NCBI RefSeq assembly: GCF_018128945.1
Contig: NZ_CP068393.1
Location: 1,612,001-1,676,000 of the forward strand
DNA: 64,000 nt
From: Aristaeella hokkaidonensis
Lineage (GTDB): Bacteria; Bacillota; Clostridia; Christensenellales; Aristaeellaceae
Direction: 5' to 3'
Made by a program: the position numbers and the translations under genes. Of this stretch, positions 14,516-23,581 are shown one piece after another. Below the pieces are notes generated by a model. It was given only the letters and a program-made list of their open reading frames with translations, was not told the origin of the DNA and searched no databases. Every line of letters begins with the position of its first letter. Within the stretch, counting starts at the first letter, position 1.

Positions 14516-15645
14516 TTGACGGCCTCCTTTCCGGCTTCCGCGTGGCTGTGATGTCCGCGGAAATGGATCTCATAGTTGATAAAGAATTCACTGCCGATAA
14601 TAAAGAACAGGATAATGCCGACAATGACGTTCGGGAAAGCACCGGACACGTCGAAATCCTGGCTGATCTGGGCAGCACCCTGATTCAGCAGCTGAATCAG
14701 TCCGGCAGTCAGGATCATCGCCAGCGGATTGAATTTGCCGAGCCAGGCAACCATAATGCCGGTGAATCCCTGTCCTCCGGCGGACTCCGTTGTCACCGTC
14801 TGGTCCAGGCCGGCAGCAATCAGGTATCCGGCCAGTCCGCACAGTGCACCGGAAAGGATCATGGTCCGGATAATAACCTTCTTTTCGTTGATGCCGACGT
14901 ATTGGGCTGTCCGTACGCTTTCACCCACTACGTTAATCTCATATCCGTGCTTGGTATAGTTCAGGTAGATATACAGTGCGACGGCCAGCGCCACCACAAC
15001 CAGGATAATCAGCAGGTAATCATTGCCGATGGAAGGCAGCTTGCCGTATTTCAGCTTGCCCAGGGAAGAAGATCCGCTCGGCACCCAGACCACCAGGAAA
15101 TAGCTCACCAGGAAGGTTGCCACATAGTTCATCATCAGGGTAAACAGGGTCTCATTCGTTCCCCACTTCGCCCTGAACAGTGCCGGAATCACACCCCATA
15201 CCGCACCGGTCAGCAGTGCCGCAATAAACATCAGGATCAGCAGCAGCCACTCCGGGATCTTACCGCCCAGGTAGAAGTCCACCGCGATCGCGCCCAGTAC
15301 GCCGACCAGCGTCTGTCCTTCTCCGCCGATGTTCCAGAAGCGCATCCGGAAAGCCGGAGTCAGCGCCAGGGAAACACAAAGCAGAATTGCGATATTTTTC
15401 AGGAATTTCCATAGTTTACGGCTGGTTGAAAAAGATCCTTTGATAAATGCGGCATAGAAATCGCCGATCTTCTCCGGGTGTGCATTCAGCTTTTCAATCA
15501 GCAGGAAAGCCACCAGTCCGCAGACAATCAGACCCAGCGCGATAGCCGCGATGCGGATCGCCCACGCCCTCACCGGATTGACGGAAGTCCGTTTACTGAG
15601 GTGGATCAGCGGTTCACGGACTTCATTTTTCTTGACTGTGCTCAC
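14512..15645 (-). CDS. Nucleoside-type ABC transporter permease (NupP/YufP-like)
   Basis: A 377-residue permease with a long cytoplasmic N-terminus, then about ten membrane segments. The family mark is FRMRFWNIGGEGQTLVGVLGA near residue 125, shared by the first permease of BMP-type nucleoside transporters. It is followed by AGLDQTVTTESAGGQGFTG, the loop typical of this branch. It overlaps the ATPase gene before it and the second permease after it by four bases each, so all three are coupled. Confidence 0.9.
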   Translation of the reverse strand: MSTVKKNEVREPLIHLSKRTSVNPVRAWAIRIAAIALGLIVCGLVAFLLIEKLNAHPEKIGDFYAAFIKGSFSTSRKLWKFLKNIAILLCVSLALTPAFRMRFWNIGGEGQTLVGVLGAIAVDFYLGGKIPEWLLLILMFIAALLTGAVWGVIPALFRAKWGTNETLFTLMMNYVATFLVSYFLVVWVPSGSSSLGKLKYGKLPSIGNDYLLIILVVVALAVALYIYLNYTKHGYEINVVGESVRTAQYVGINEKKVIIRTMILSGALCGLAGYLIAAGLDQTVTTESAGGQGFTGIMVAWLGKFNPLAMILTAGLIQLLNQGAAQISQDFDVSGAFPNVIVGIILFFIIGSEFFINYEIHFRGHHSHAEAGKEAVK

Positions 15646-17345
15646 GCGTCCTCCTCCTTCCGCTCATCCGTTTTGGTCATCAGCAGACCGATTTCTTCTT
15701 TCGTGGTTGTTCTGGCATCGACAATACCTGTAATTGCGCCGCCGTTGATGACCATAATCCGGTCACACAGCTCCAGCAGCACGTCCAGGTCCTCACCGAC
15801 GTAGATCACAGCTACTCCGTTTTCCTTCTGCCGGTTCAGCAGGTTGTAAATCGTATAGCTGGAGTTGATATCCAGTCCGCGCACGGGATAGGCAGCCATC
15901 AACACTTTGGGAGTGTAGGCAATTTCCCGGCCTACCAGTACCTTCTGGACATTACCGCCGGACAAACGGCGCACCGGTGTGGAAACGCCGGGTGTGGAAA
16001 CTTCCAGCTCCCGGATAATCTCTTCAGCCTGCGCCTTCGGCTTTTTCCGGTTCAGGAAGCCCAGCTTGCCCTTCCGGTAACTGCGCAGCATCATGTTATC
16101 TGTAATATCCATGCTGCCGACCAGGCCCATGCCCAGCCGGTCTTCCGGCACAAAGCTCAGGTGAACGCCCAGCTGACGGATCTCCAGCGGCGTCTTGTCC
16201 CGCAGGTTCATGACTTCATCCTCACGGAACAGCACGTCCCCGTTTTGTACCCACTTCCGGACGGCCTTGTTGCTCATGCCATGGAAGGTTACGTCATTCA
16301 GGTTCCGGTCATGGAACGCGCCTTTTTCGGCCAGCGCCCTGACCTGTTTCATGCTCTTGTGGAAGAAACTGACCGGCCGGTCTTTTTTCGGGTTATAGAA
16401 AGTGATCTTTCCGCTTTCAACTGGCTGCAGGCCGGAAATGGATTCCAGCAGTTCCTTCTGCCCGCTGCCGGCGATGCCGGCAATGCCCAGGATTTCCCCG
16501 CCATTGGCGGTGAAGGAAATATCCTTCAGCACATGGATGCCTTCTGCGTTGTACAGGTTCAGGTCCTCCACCACCAGGCGCGGAATCGCATTTATCGGCG
16601 TGGAACGGTGAATATTCAGGTCGATCTTCTTACCGACCATCATCTCTGTCAGTTCTGCTTCAGAGGTCTCCGCCGTATTGACGGTGGCAACATGCTCACC
16701 CCGGCGCAGGATGGCCACTCTGTCGCTGACTTCCATTACTTCATTCAGTTTGTGGGTAATGATAATGATGCTCTTGCCGTCTTCCTTCATCCGGCGCAGC
16801 ACGTCAAACAGCCGGGTGATTTCCTGGGGCGTCAGTACGGCGGTCGGCTCATCCAGGATCAGGATATCCGCGCCGCGGTACAGCACCTTGATGATTTCCA
16901 CTGTCTGCTTCTCGGAAACAGACATGTCATAGATCTTCTTGGCCGGATCCAGCCGGAAGCCGTAGCGTTCCGCAATCTGGGTCACCTGGGCATTAACGGC
17001 CTTCAGATTATACTTTTCCTTCGACTCTGTACCGAGCACCACATTCTCGGCAGCCGTAAACAGATCCACCAGTTTGAAATGCTGGTGAATCATACCAATC
17101 TTATGCTCAAACGCATCCTTTGGAGAGCGGATCACGACTTCTTTCCCGTCGATCAGGATCTGGCCTTCATCCGGGAAATAGATACCGGCAATCATATTCA
17201 TCAGGGTAGTCTTGCCGCAGCCATTCTCTCCCAGAACAGCCAGGATTTCTCCCCTGTAAACGTCCAGGTCCACATGGTTGTTCGCCACCACCGGGCCGAA
17301 CCTTTTGGTAATTCCGCGCATTTGAAGCGCAAGCTGCTTCTCCAC
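15642..17345 (-). CDS. Nucleoside-type ABC transporter ATP-binding protein (double ATPase, NupO-like)
   Basis: A 567-residue protein with two ABC ATPase halves, as in ribose and purine nucleoside importers. The first half has Walker A GENGCGKTT, a SVSEKQ signature-like region and Walker B ILILDEPTAVL. The second has GIAGSGQKE in place of a normal Walker A, signature LSGGNVQK and a Walker B lacking the usual Glu (VLMAAYPVRGLD). One site is therefore probably inactive, which is usual for this family. Translation likely starts at a GTG at 17345, after GGAGGA. A strong hairpin at 17402-17438 separates it from the binding-protein gene. Confidence 0.9.
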   Translation of the reverse strand: MEKQLALQMRGITKRFGPVVANNHVDLDVYRGEILAVLGENGCGKTTLMNMIAGIYFPDEGQILIDGKEVVIRSPKDAFEHKIGMIHQHFKLVDLFTAAENVVLGTESKEKYNLKAVNAQVTQIAERYGFRLDPAKKIYDMSVSEKQTVEIIKVLYRGADILILDEPTAVLTPQEITRLFDVLRRMKEDGKSIIIITHKLNEVMEVSDRVAILRRGEHVATVNTAETSEAELTEMMVGKKIDLNIHRSTPINAIPRLVVEDLNLYNAEGIHVLKDISFTANGGEILGIAGIAGSGQKELLESISGLQPVESGKITFYNPKKDRPVSFFHKSMKQVRALAEKGAFHDRNLNDVTFHGMSNKAVRKWVQNGDVLFREDEVMNLRDKTPLEIRQLGVHLSFVPEDRLGMGLVGSMDITDNMMLRSYRKGKLGFLNRKKPKAQAEEIIRELEVSTPGVSTPVRRLSGGNVQKVLVGREIAYTPKVLMAAYPVRGLDINSSYTIYNLLNRQKENGVAVIYVGEDLDVLLELCDRIMVINGGAITGIVDARTTTKEEIGLLMTKTDERKEEDA

Positions 17346-17401
17346 GATCTGTCCTCCGAAAAATGCGTCCTATAGTACTCGTTTTATCTTATCATAAAAG
17401 G

Positions 17402-17438
17402 ATACGGACTGCCACTGGAAATGAGTGGCAGTCCGTAT
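17402..17438 (-). promoter_or_regulatory. Intercistronic hairpin between binding protein and ATPase genes
   Basis: A perfect 15-base-pair stem with a 7-base loop, 24 bases after the BMP stop, followed on the minus strand by CCTTTTATG. The short T-run suggests partial termination or mRNA stabilisation, giving more binding protein than permease. Confidence 0.7.
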
Positions 17439-17462
17439 ATTTACTTCACAGGGCTCTCTTCA

Positions 17463-18668
17463 TCAGAAAGCGGTGTTCAGCAGCTCGATACCGTCGATGT
17501 TCACATCGAAGTAGGGAGCGCTGCGGAATTCGGATTCATGGAAGTAGCCGTCAGCAACCACTTCGGTATCGGGAGTGTAGGCAGGATCGGTATCAACATC
17601 AGCCAGGTAGGAGGTCAGGGGAGCCTTGTCCTTGGTGATGAAGCCTTCGGTAGCGGTGTCGAACACCTTCAGGGTGCCGGCTTCGAACTGAGCCTTCACT
17701 TCAGCCAGCTTCTCAACGGTGCCGGCAGCAGCAGCCTGCTCGTTCACGTCGGTCAGCTTCACAGAACCGGTAGCAATGGTGCCGGTCCAGTCGGTGTCGA
17801 TGGCTTCACCGGCAACCTTCTGTCCGATGATGTACTGGAAGTAGGGAGCCCAGTCAATACGGCTGGCCACGATGAAGGTGTTGGGGCAGCTTTCCACGGT
17901 GGAGCCATTGTAGGAAACATCCGGGATACCGGCGTTCTCGCAGGCAGTGGGAGCACCCATGGAGTCAGCGTGCTGGGAGATCAGGTCAGCGCCGGCAGCG
18001 ATCAGGGCTTCGGCAGCAGCCTTTTCTTCCTTCTCATCGTACCAGGAACCGGTGAACTGAACCTTCATGATAACATCGGGGCAAACGCTCTTGGCGCCCA
18101 GGTAGAAGCTGGTGTAGCCGGAAACCACTTCAGCATAGGTGAAGGCACCGACGTAACCCATCATGGGAACTTCGCCCTTCAGCTTGCCGGCTTCCTTGAT
18201 CTCGTTCAGCTTCAGACCGGCGGCAACGCCAGCCAGATAGCGGCCTTCATAGATTGCGGCGAAAGCATTGTGGAAGTTAGCCAGCTTCTCGGTGTGAGCC
18301 ATGGTGCCGGTGGCGTGGCAGAAGTCCACTTCGGGCTTATCCTTGGCAGCCTGCAGCATGAAGGTCTCATGACCGAAGCTGTCGGCGAAAACGATCTGGC
18401 AGCCTTCATCGGCCAGGTCCAGAGCGGCTTCATAGCAGTCATTGGATTCGGGAATGTTGCGCTTGATGATCACCTGGTCATCAGACAGTCCCAGAGCAGC
18501 GGCGGCATCCTTCACGCCGTTGATGAAGTTCAGGTCATAGGTGGAGTCTTCGTCGTGCAGCAGGATGACACCCAGTTTGATGTCTTCCTTGGCAACGCCG
18601 TCAGCAAAAGCTGCAAAAGCGGTCAGGCACAGGGCCAGAGCCAGAACCAGGGCAAGAACCTTTTTCAT
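17463..18668 (-). CDS. BMP family nucleoside-binding protein
   Basis: A 401-residue substrate-binding protein of the BMP/PnrA family. It has a Sec-type signal peptide (MKKVLALVLALALCLTAFAAFA). Landmarks are DLNFINGVKDAAAALGL near residue 50, ADSFGHETFMLQAAKDKP near 110 and HADSMGAPTACENAGI near 235. BMP proteins bind purine nucleosides such as guanosine and inosine and deliver them to the coupled permeases. Unlike classic PnrA and BmpA it has no lipobox Cys, so its attachment to the cell is unclear. The start follows GAGGAGG. It lies between xpt and the ABC genes with no terminator towards xpt. Confidence 0.9.
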   Translation of the reverse strand: MKKVLALVLALALCLTAFAAFADGVAKEDIKLGVILLHDEDSTYDLNFINGVKDAAAALGLSDDQVIIKRNIPESNDCYEAALDLADEGCQIVFADSFGHETFMLQAAKDKPEVDFCHATGTMAHTEKLANFHNAFAAIYEGRYLAGVAAGLKLNEIKEAGKLKGEVPMMGYVGAFTYAEVVSGYTSFYLGAKSVCPDVIMKVQFTGSWYDEKEEKAAAEALIAAGADLISQHADSMGAPTACENAGIPDVSYNGSTVESCPNTFIVASRIDWAPYFQYIIGQKVAGEAIDTDWTGTIATGSVKLTDVNEQAAAAGTVEKLAEVKAQFEAGTLKVFDTATEGFITKDKAPLTSYLADVDTDPAYTPDTEVVADGYFHESEFRSAPYFDVNIDGIELLNTAF

Positions 18669-18724
18669 GTTGTTTTTCCTCCTCTTACTCTTTGGATTAC
18701 GGAGTTTTGTTTTTTTCTATTGGA

Positions 18725-19309
18725 TCAGTCGTCCTCCGGCCGGAGAACGATGTTTCCGTTCTCAATGCCTTCCACAACTGCCAAAGACTTAAGATGAATG
18801 CCGGACTCCCTCAGGGCTTTGCCGCCGGGCTGGAAACCCTTTTCAACAGCGATACCCACGCCGACGACTGTAGCTTTCTGCTGTTCGCACAGGCTCATCA
18901 GGCCGTGTACCGCCTGCCCGTCCGCCAGGAAATCGTCGATGATCAGTACTCTTGTACCTTCCGGCAGATATTGTTTTTCAATGCGGATAATGTTCTGTTT
19001 CTTATGGGTGAAAGAATAAACAGGTGCCTGAACCGTCTCGTCATTCTGCACCGCGGTCGCGCTCTTCTTGGCAAACACCACCGGGATGTCGCCCAGTGCG
19101 TGGGCCGCAGCCACAGCCATGGCAATGCCGCTTGCTTCCACAGTCAGCACAATTTCCGGTTTTTCATTCCTGAATTCGTCCGCCCATGCTTCGCCCATCT
19201 GGAACAGCAGGGCCGTATCGATCCGATGATTCAGGAACATATCCACTTTGACGATATCGTTCCCGATTCCCTTGCCTTTTTCCAGGATCATCCGGCGCAG
19301 TGCTTCCAT
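18725..19309 (-). CDS. xpt: Xanthine phosphoribosyltransferase
   Basis: A 194-residue enzyme that makes XMP from xanthine and PRPP, and so salvages purines. The PRPP-binding motif VLIIDDFLADGQA lies near residue 128, and VLTVEASGIAMAVAAAHALG near 53 is characteristic of Xpt. I start at the ATG at 19309, directly after GGAGG; the longer frame to 19381 crosses the promoter. Promoter elements lie at 19353-19381 and leave a leader of only about 37 bases, too short for a purine riboswitch, which is common in front of xpt in Bacillota. It leads into the BMP/ABC genes, so uptake and salvage are probably made together. Confidence 0.93.
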   Translation of the reverse strand: MEALRRMILEKGKGIGNDIVKVDMFLNHRIDTALLFQMGEAWADEFRNEKPEIVLTVEASGIAMAVAAAHALGDIPVVFAKKSATAVQNDETVQAPVYSFTHKKQNIIRIEKQYLPEGTRVLIIDDFLADGQAVHGLMSLCEQQKATVVGVGIAVEKGFQPGGKALRESGIHLKSLAVVEGIENGNIVLRPEDD

Positions 19310-19352
19310 GGTGCCTCCAAAAACACGAACATTCCCTCTTGGGATAGGCAAA

Positions 19353-19381
19353 ATTATACGCCATTTAACCGCATAATTCAA
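19353..19381 (-). promoter_or_regulatory. Promoter of the xpt-nucleoside transporter operon
   Basis: TTGAAT (19376-19381), a 17-base spacer and a perfect TATAAT (19353-19358) on the minus strand, giving an untranslated leader of about 37 bases. Confidence 0.85.
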
Positions 19382-19516
19382 TGAAGATTATATGCCAAAA
19401 GTGTTACAATCTGTCCAAAATCCGAAGGAACCCTTATCCAGCCTCATTTCAGCAACTTTGTATACATTCATCTCCTTTTTCGTTCACTCTGCACCTCCAC
19501 ATATTATCAATTCAAA

Positions 19517-19545
19517 AACACAGCTTCCGGTTCCCGGAAGCTGTG
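19517..19545 (-). terminator. Terminator downstream of the ABC exporter genes
   Basis: ACACAGCTTCCGG pairs with CCGGAAGCTGTGT around TTC, followed on the minus strand by TTTTTGAATT. It would end the exporter operon about 160 bases after its stop. Confidence 0.8.
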
Positions 19546-19573
19546 TTGTCCGCCATTTTTAAGTTTTAAGTTA

Positions 19574-19676
19574 TTGAGCAGTTGTCCAAATCTTGATTTG
19601 GGTAACAACTGCCATGCTACAGCCGTCCATTTCTGCGAGCTGTAGGCGACGAAGAAATGGAATACGGCGATCGCAA
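19574..19676. repeat. Nested-palindrome repeat element, copy 1
   Basis: Shares three blocks with 23672-23866: TTGAGCAGTTGTCCAAATC near the left end, ACAACTGCCATGCTACAGCC in the middle and ACGGCGATCGCAA at the right end. Each block closes an outer stem (GCAGTTGT/ACAACTGC and GCCGT/ACGGC) around an inner hairpin. Here the inner hairpins are CCAAATC/GATTTGG and CCATTTCT/AGAAATGG. Confidence 0.75.
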
Positions 19677-19687
19677 ATTATTCATTA

Positions 19688-19714
19688 CTTGATTGATCCC
19701 CAGGATCAATCAAG
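19688..19714. repeat. Perfect hairpin over the exporter stop codon
   Basis: CTTGATTGATCC and GGATCAATCAAG surround CCA. It overlaps the stop codon of the exporter gene at 19706 and abuts the nested repeat. There is no T-run, so it does not look like a terminator. Confidence 0.65.
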
Positions 19715-21670
19715 TTCCTTCTTCCCCGTGTACAGCTCATAGTACCTTCCCTTCATCTCCAGCAGATCGTCATGCGTTCCGCGTTCGATGATTTCGCCTT
19801 TCTCCAGTACCATGATGGCATTCGCGTTCCGGACTGTACTCAGCCGGTGGGCAATCACAAAGGTTGTCCGGTTCTTCATCAGCCGGTCCATACCATGTTC
19901 AATATGGCGCTCCGTACGGGTGTCAACACTGCTGGTTGCTTCGTCCAGCACCAGGATCGGTGCCTTGCTCACAGCTGCCCGGGCAATATTCAGCAGCTGG
20001 CGCTGGCCCTGGCTCAGGTTGGCGCCGTCGCCTTCCAGCATCGTGTCATAGCCGTTTTCCAGCCGCATGATGAAGCTGTGGGCACTGGCCAGCTTAGCCG
20101 CTTCCTCCACTTCCTCATCCGTGGCGTCCAGCCGGCCGTAGCGGATATTTTCTCTTACCGTACCGGTGAACAGGTGGGTATCCTGCAGTACCATGGCAAT
20201 GTTCTTCCGCAGCCATTCCCTCGGATAATCCTTGATATCCTTCCCGTCAATGGTGATGATTCCCTCTTCGATATCATAGAAACGGTTCAGCAGATTCGTC
20301 ACCGTGGTCTTGCCCGCGCCGGTGGAACCGACAAAAGCAATCTTCTGACCGGGATGGGCATACAGTGAGATGTCTTTCAGCACGATCTTATCCGGCACAT
20401 AGCCGAAGGTCACATGCTCAACCACCACGTCGCCGCGGATTTCAGTCTCTTCGACGCCTTCCCTGTCCGGAACTTCCGGTTCCGCATCCATCACCGCGAA
20501 AACGCGTTCCGCTCCGGCCAGTGCCGCCAGGATGGTGGTCGCCTGCTGGGACATCTGGTTAATCGGCATGGAGAACTGCCGGCTGTATCCGGCAAAGACT
20601 GTCAGTGCGCCGGGAGTGAATCCGCCTGTGCACATCAGGATGCCGCCCACACCGATGGTCACCGCGTAGGTCACCTGGCCCACATTGCCCATCACCGGCC
20701 ACATGATGCCGCCCCAGAACTGGGCGCCGAACTGTTTGTCCTTCAGGTCACCGTTCAGCAGGCCGAATTCTTCCTCGCACTCGCTCTCGTGGTTGAAAAC
20801 CTTGATAACCTTTGCCCCGGTCACGGTCTCTTCGATATAGCCGTTCACCGCGCCCAGCGCCGCCTGCTGCCAGGCATAGTACTTAGCGCTCCTCTTCGCG
20901 ATGATCATTCCGCCGAACAGGAACACCGGAATGAACAGGATCGTGATCAGCGTCAGGATCCAGCTCGTGGTAATCATGAAGATAAACGTACCGATCAGGG
21001 TGATCAGGCCGGACACCAGTCCCACCAGGGAGTTATTGATCATCGTATCGATGTTGTCAATATCGTTGGTGTAGCGGCTCATCAGTTCGCCGGTCGGATG
21101 TCCATCATAGTAGCGCACCGGCAGGCTCTGCATTTTCCTGAACAGGTCGTTCCGGATTGTCTCGATCACCTTCAGGGAAACAGACATCATCAGCCGCGCC
21201 TGCAGATAGGTGGTGCACACGCCCACCAGGTAGATGATAGCCAGTACAATCAGCGCAACCGCCACATAGGCGGACACTGCCTGGATCGTACCGGAAGCGA
21301 TCCAGTTCTGCACCATTTCGCCTGCGGTAATCTTTGTCAGGATTCCATCCGCGATTTTCTCAATTGGGCTCATGGTAATCACTGTATCCGGATTCACCGC
21401 CAGTGCCAGGTGGTCGACGATCGGCGCCATCAGGTAACCGCCGCACAGGCTCGTTACCGTGGTCACCAGCATGCACAACAGCACCAGCACCAGCTTGTAC
21501 CAGTACTGTCCCACATAACCCATCAGCCGGCGGATCGTCTGACCGGCATTCTTGGGCTTGCCTGTCATGCCGCGGCCGGGCGGGCCTCCGCGGGGTCCGC
21601 CTCCCATTTTCCGCATATCCCCGGGTTTGGCGGCGTATTGCTTTCTCAGTCTTTCAAGTGACCTTGCCAT
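19706..21670 (-). CDS. Heterodimeric ABC exporter subunit (canonical site, TM288-like)
   Basis: A 654-residue ABC exporter half. It opens with a Gly/Arg-rich soluble stretch (residues about 18-40), then six transmembrane helices and a nucleotide-binding domain: Walker A GSTGAGKTT, signature LSQGQRQ, Walker B ILVLDEATSSVD with the catalytic Glu, and the switch His in VIAHRLSTV. It begins 3 bases after the stop of the partner gene. The partner has Asp in place of the catalytic Glu, which is the normal arrangement in TM287/288-type exporters for drugs, lipids or peptides. The substrate cannot be inferred. Confidence 0.92.
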   Translation of the reverse strand: MARSLERLRKQYAAKPGDMRKMGGGPRGGPPGRGMTGKPKNAGQTIRRLMGYVGQYWYKLVLVLLCMLVTTVTSLCGGYLMAPIVDHLALAVNPDTVITMSPIEKIADGILTKITAGEMVQNWIASGTIQAVSAYVAVALIVLAIIYLVGVCTTYLQARLMMSVSLKVIETIRNDLFRKMQSLPVRYYDGHPTGELMSRYTNDIDNIDTMINNSLVGLVSGLITLIGTFIFMITTSWILTLITILFIPVFLFGGMIIAKRSAKYYAWQQAALGAVNGYIEETVTGAKVIKVFNHESECEEEFGLLNGDLKDKQFGAQFWGGIMWPVMGNVGQVTYAVTIGVGGILMCTGGFTPGALTVFAGYSRQFSMPINQMSQQATTILAALAGAERVFAVMDAEPEVPDREGVEETEIRGDVVVEHVTFGYVPDKIVLKDISLYAHPGQKIAFVGSTGAGKTTVTNLLNRFYDIEEGIITIDGKDIKDYPREWLRKNIAMVLQDTHLFTGTVRENIRYGRLDATDEEVEEAAKLASAHSFIMRLENGYDTMLEGDGANLSQGQRQLLNIARAAVSKAPILVLDEATSSVDTRTERHIEHGMDRLMKNRTTFVIAHRLSTVRNANAIMVLEKGEIIERGTHDDLLEMKGRYYELYTGKKELD

Positions 21671-21673
21671 GCC

Positions 21674-23407
21674 TTACGCCCCCTTCTTTCCGAGCTGGGA
21701 CTCTGCAATCTCACGATATTCGGTATTGGAGGCCAGCAGTTCGTCATGGGTGCCCACGCCGGTAATCCGGCCTTCGTTCATCACAATAATCTGATCCGCG
21801 TCCATCACGGAAGCAATCCGCTGGGCGATAATGATCTTTGTGCTTCCCGCCAGTTCATTGGAGAAAGCATTCCGGATCTGCGCTTCCGTCGCCGTATCCA
21901 CAGCAGATGTGGAGTCATCCAGGATCAGGATCTTCGGTTTCTTCAGCAGGGCCCGTGCAATACAGAGCCGCTGCTTCTGGCCGCCGGACAGGTTGTTTCC
22001 GCCCTTGTCCAGATTGCTTTCATATCCGTCCGTAAAGGAAGAGACAAACTTGTCCGCCTGGGAGGATTTTGCCGCGGCGATCATTTCCTCATCTGTGGCA
22101 TTCTCGTCACCCCAGCGCAGGTTTTCGGCCACGGTACCGGAGAACAGCACGTTCTTCTGCAGTACCATGCCCACGCCTTCGCGCAGGTTGTACAGGCTGT
22201 AATCCCTGACGTTCACTCCATCCACCAGGATTTCGCCTTCATCCGGATCATACAGTCGCGGAATCATGGAAACCAGCGTGCTCTTTCCGCAGCCGGTGGA
22301 ACCGATGATTCCCACAATGGTGCCGGGTTCAATGGTCAGGCTGATATCCTCCAGCACGCTGTCCTCGCTGTGCTTGTAGTACCGGAAGGATACATGACGG
22401 AATTCAACGCTGCCTTCCTTCACAGTCAGGTCCTTCTGTTTTGCGTCGTCATCATTCAGGTCCGGTTCCTCTTCCAGCACTTCACGGATACGCTTGGCAC
22501 TCGCCATGGCCCGGGAAGACATCATGAACAGGAAGGTAACCATGATCAGGGAGGACAGGATCTGAATCACATAGTTGACAAACGCGGACAGATCGCCAAC
22601 GGCCATCTCGCCGTTCAGCACCAGCGCGTGGCCCTGCCAGGCTACCCCGATCACCGTGATATACATCATCAGTGTCGTGACCGGCTGCATCTGGATCACA
22701 ATCCGCATGGCGCGCATCGCCGCATTTTTCAGGTCGCTGTTGGCTTTGCCGAATTTCTTGATTTCATCTTCTTCCCGTACAAAGGATTTCACCACCCGCA
22801 CATTGGTGATGTTTTCCTGCACGGTGGAGTTCAGGCCGTCCACTTTGGCCTGCACTTCCTTGAAGCGCGGGAAAGCGGTCAGGATGTTTCCGCCTACAAA
22901 CAGAAGCAGCGCTGGAATACTGACCCAGAAGATCGTCGCCAGGTCAGGCCGCAGGCGGATCGCCATGATCAGGCCGCCGATCATCATACCCGGGGCCCGC
23001 AGCGCCATCCGCATCAGCATTGCCACAAAGTTCTGCATCTGCGTCACGTCATTGGTCACCCGCGTCACAAGGGAACCGGTGGAAAACCGGTCAATATTGC
23101 CAAAAGAGAATCTCTGGATCTTGCTGTACAGATCGTTGCGGATATCGCCGGCAAAAGCAATACTGGCTTTGGAACTGAAATAACATCCGCCGATGCCGCC
23201 AGCCATCATGAAAACAGCGATCAGGATCATCAGTCCTGCCGTCCCGATGCTGGACCCGACCGTCAGCGTTCCCATATTCCCAGCGTTAATCACGCGTGCC
23301 AGAAGCATAGGCATCAGCACTTCACCGATGACTTCCACAATCATGCACAGCGGGCCGAGAATAAACCAGGCCTTGTAAGGCTTGATATATTTCATCCAGT
23401 GTCTCAA
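21674..23407 (-). CDS. Heterodimeric ABC exporter subunit (degenerate site, TM287-like)
   Basis: A 577-residue ABC exporter half with six transmembrane helices followed by a nucleotide-binding domain: Walker A GSTGCGKST, signature LSGGQKQR, Walker B ILILDDSTSAVD. The Asp after Walker B replaces the catalytic Glu, and IIAQRIASV has Gln in place of the switch His, so this half carries the degenerate catalytic residues. Translation probably starts at the TTG at 23407, 8 bases after GAAGGAG; the longer frame to 23434 would place its start before that site. A promoter and palindromic operator lie upstream (23450-23506). Confidence 0.9.
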   Translation of the reverse strand: MRHWMKYIKPYKAWFILGPLCMIVEVIGEVLMPMLLARVINAGNMGTLTVGSSIGTAGLMILIAVFMMAGGIGGCYFSSKASIAFAGDIRNDLYSKIQRFSFGNIDRFSTGSLVTRVTNDVTQMQNFVAMLMRMALRAPGMMIGGLIMAIRLRPDLATIFWVSIPALLLFVGGNILTAFPRFKEVQAKVDGLNSTVQENITNVRVVKSFVREEDEIKKFGKANSDLKNAAMRAMRIVIQMQPVTTLMMYITVIGVAWQGHALVLNGEMAVGDLSAFVNYVIQILSSLIMVTFLFMMSSRAMASAKRIREVLEEEPDLNDDDAKQKDLTVKEGSVEFRHVSFRYYKHSEDSVLEDISLTIEPGTIVGIIGSTGCGKSTLVSMIPRLYDPDEGEILVDGVNVRDYSLYNLREGVGMVLQKNVLFSGTVAENLRWGDENATDEEMIAAAKSSQADKFVSSFTDGYESNLDKGGNNLSGGQKQRLCIARALLKKPKILILDDSTSAVDTATEAQIRNAFSNELAGSTKIIIAQRIASVMDADQIIVMNEGRITGVGTHDELLASNTEYREIAESQLGKKGA

Positions 23408-23449
23408 AAGGACATCTCCTTCCGGTACGTACAAATATATGTCGAAACC

Positions 23450-23478
23450 AATTTAGTCTTATCCCGCCCTGTTGTCAA
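23450..23478 (-). promoter_or_regulatory. Promoter of the ABC exporter operon
   Basis: TTGACA (23473-23478), a 17-base spacer and TAAATT (23450-23455) on the minus strand. The -35 box lies inside one arm of an 11-base inverted repeat. Confidence 0.7.
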
Positions 23479-23506
23479 GGCAGAATGATTCTTGCGCCTT
23501 GACAAC
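23471..23506. promoter_or_regulatory. Inverted repeat overlapping the -35 box (possible operator)
   Basis: GTTGTCAAGGC (23471-23481) and GCCTTGACAAC (23496-23506) are perfect complements. The 14 bases between include a smaller palindrome, AGAATGATTCT. The position suggests repressor binding, but it also resembles the private-stem hairpins scattered nearby. Confidence 0.5.
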
Positions 23507-23507
23507 A

Positions 23508-23574
23508 ACTCTTCACTGCCCGCAGGGCAACTGTACACTCTTCACTCTTCACTATACACTCCGCCATCAGGCGG
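23508..23574. repeat. ACTCTTC heptamer repeats interrupted by two small hairpins
   Basis: Units ACTCTTC, ACTGTAC, ACTCTTC, ACTCTTC and ACTATAC are in register, split by the hairpin GCCC-GCA-GGGC (23518-23528) and followed by CCGCC-ATCA-GGCGG (23561-23574). Confidence 0.75.
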
Positions 23575-23581
23575 CATCTCC

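Larger units (their letters stand above)
19385..19705. other. Intergenic region with terminator and nested repeat
   Basis: A 320-base stretch with no convincing gene. It holds the terminator at 19517-19545, the nested-palindrome element at 19574-19676 and a hairpin at 19688-19714. The 62-codon frame at 19381-19569 has no ribosome binding site and runs through the terminator. Confidence 0.6.

Noticed and set aside
19310..19384. Purine riboswitch in front of xpt
   Set aside because: The promoter leaves only about 37 bases of leader, and no conserved aptamer core was found.
19381..19569. Plus-strand 62-codon gene after xpt promoter
   Set aside because: It has no ribosome binding site and passes through the terminator hairpin at 19517.
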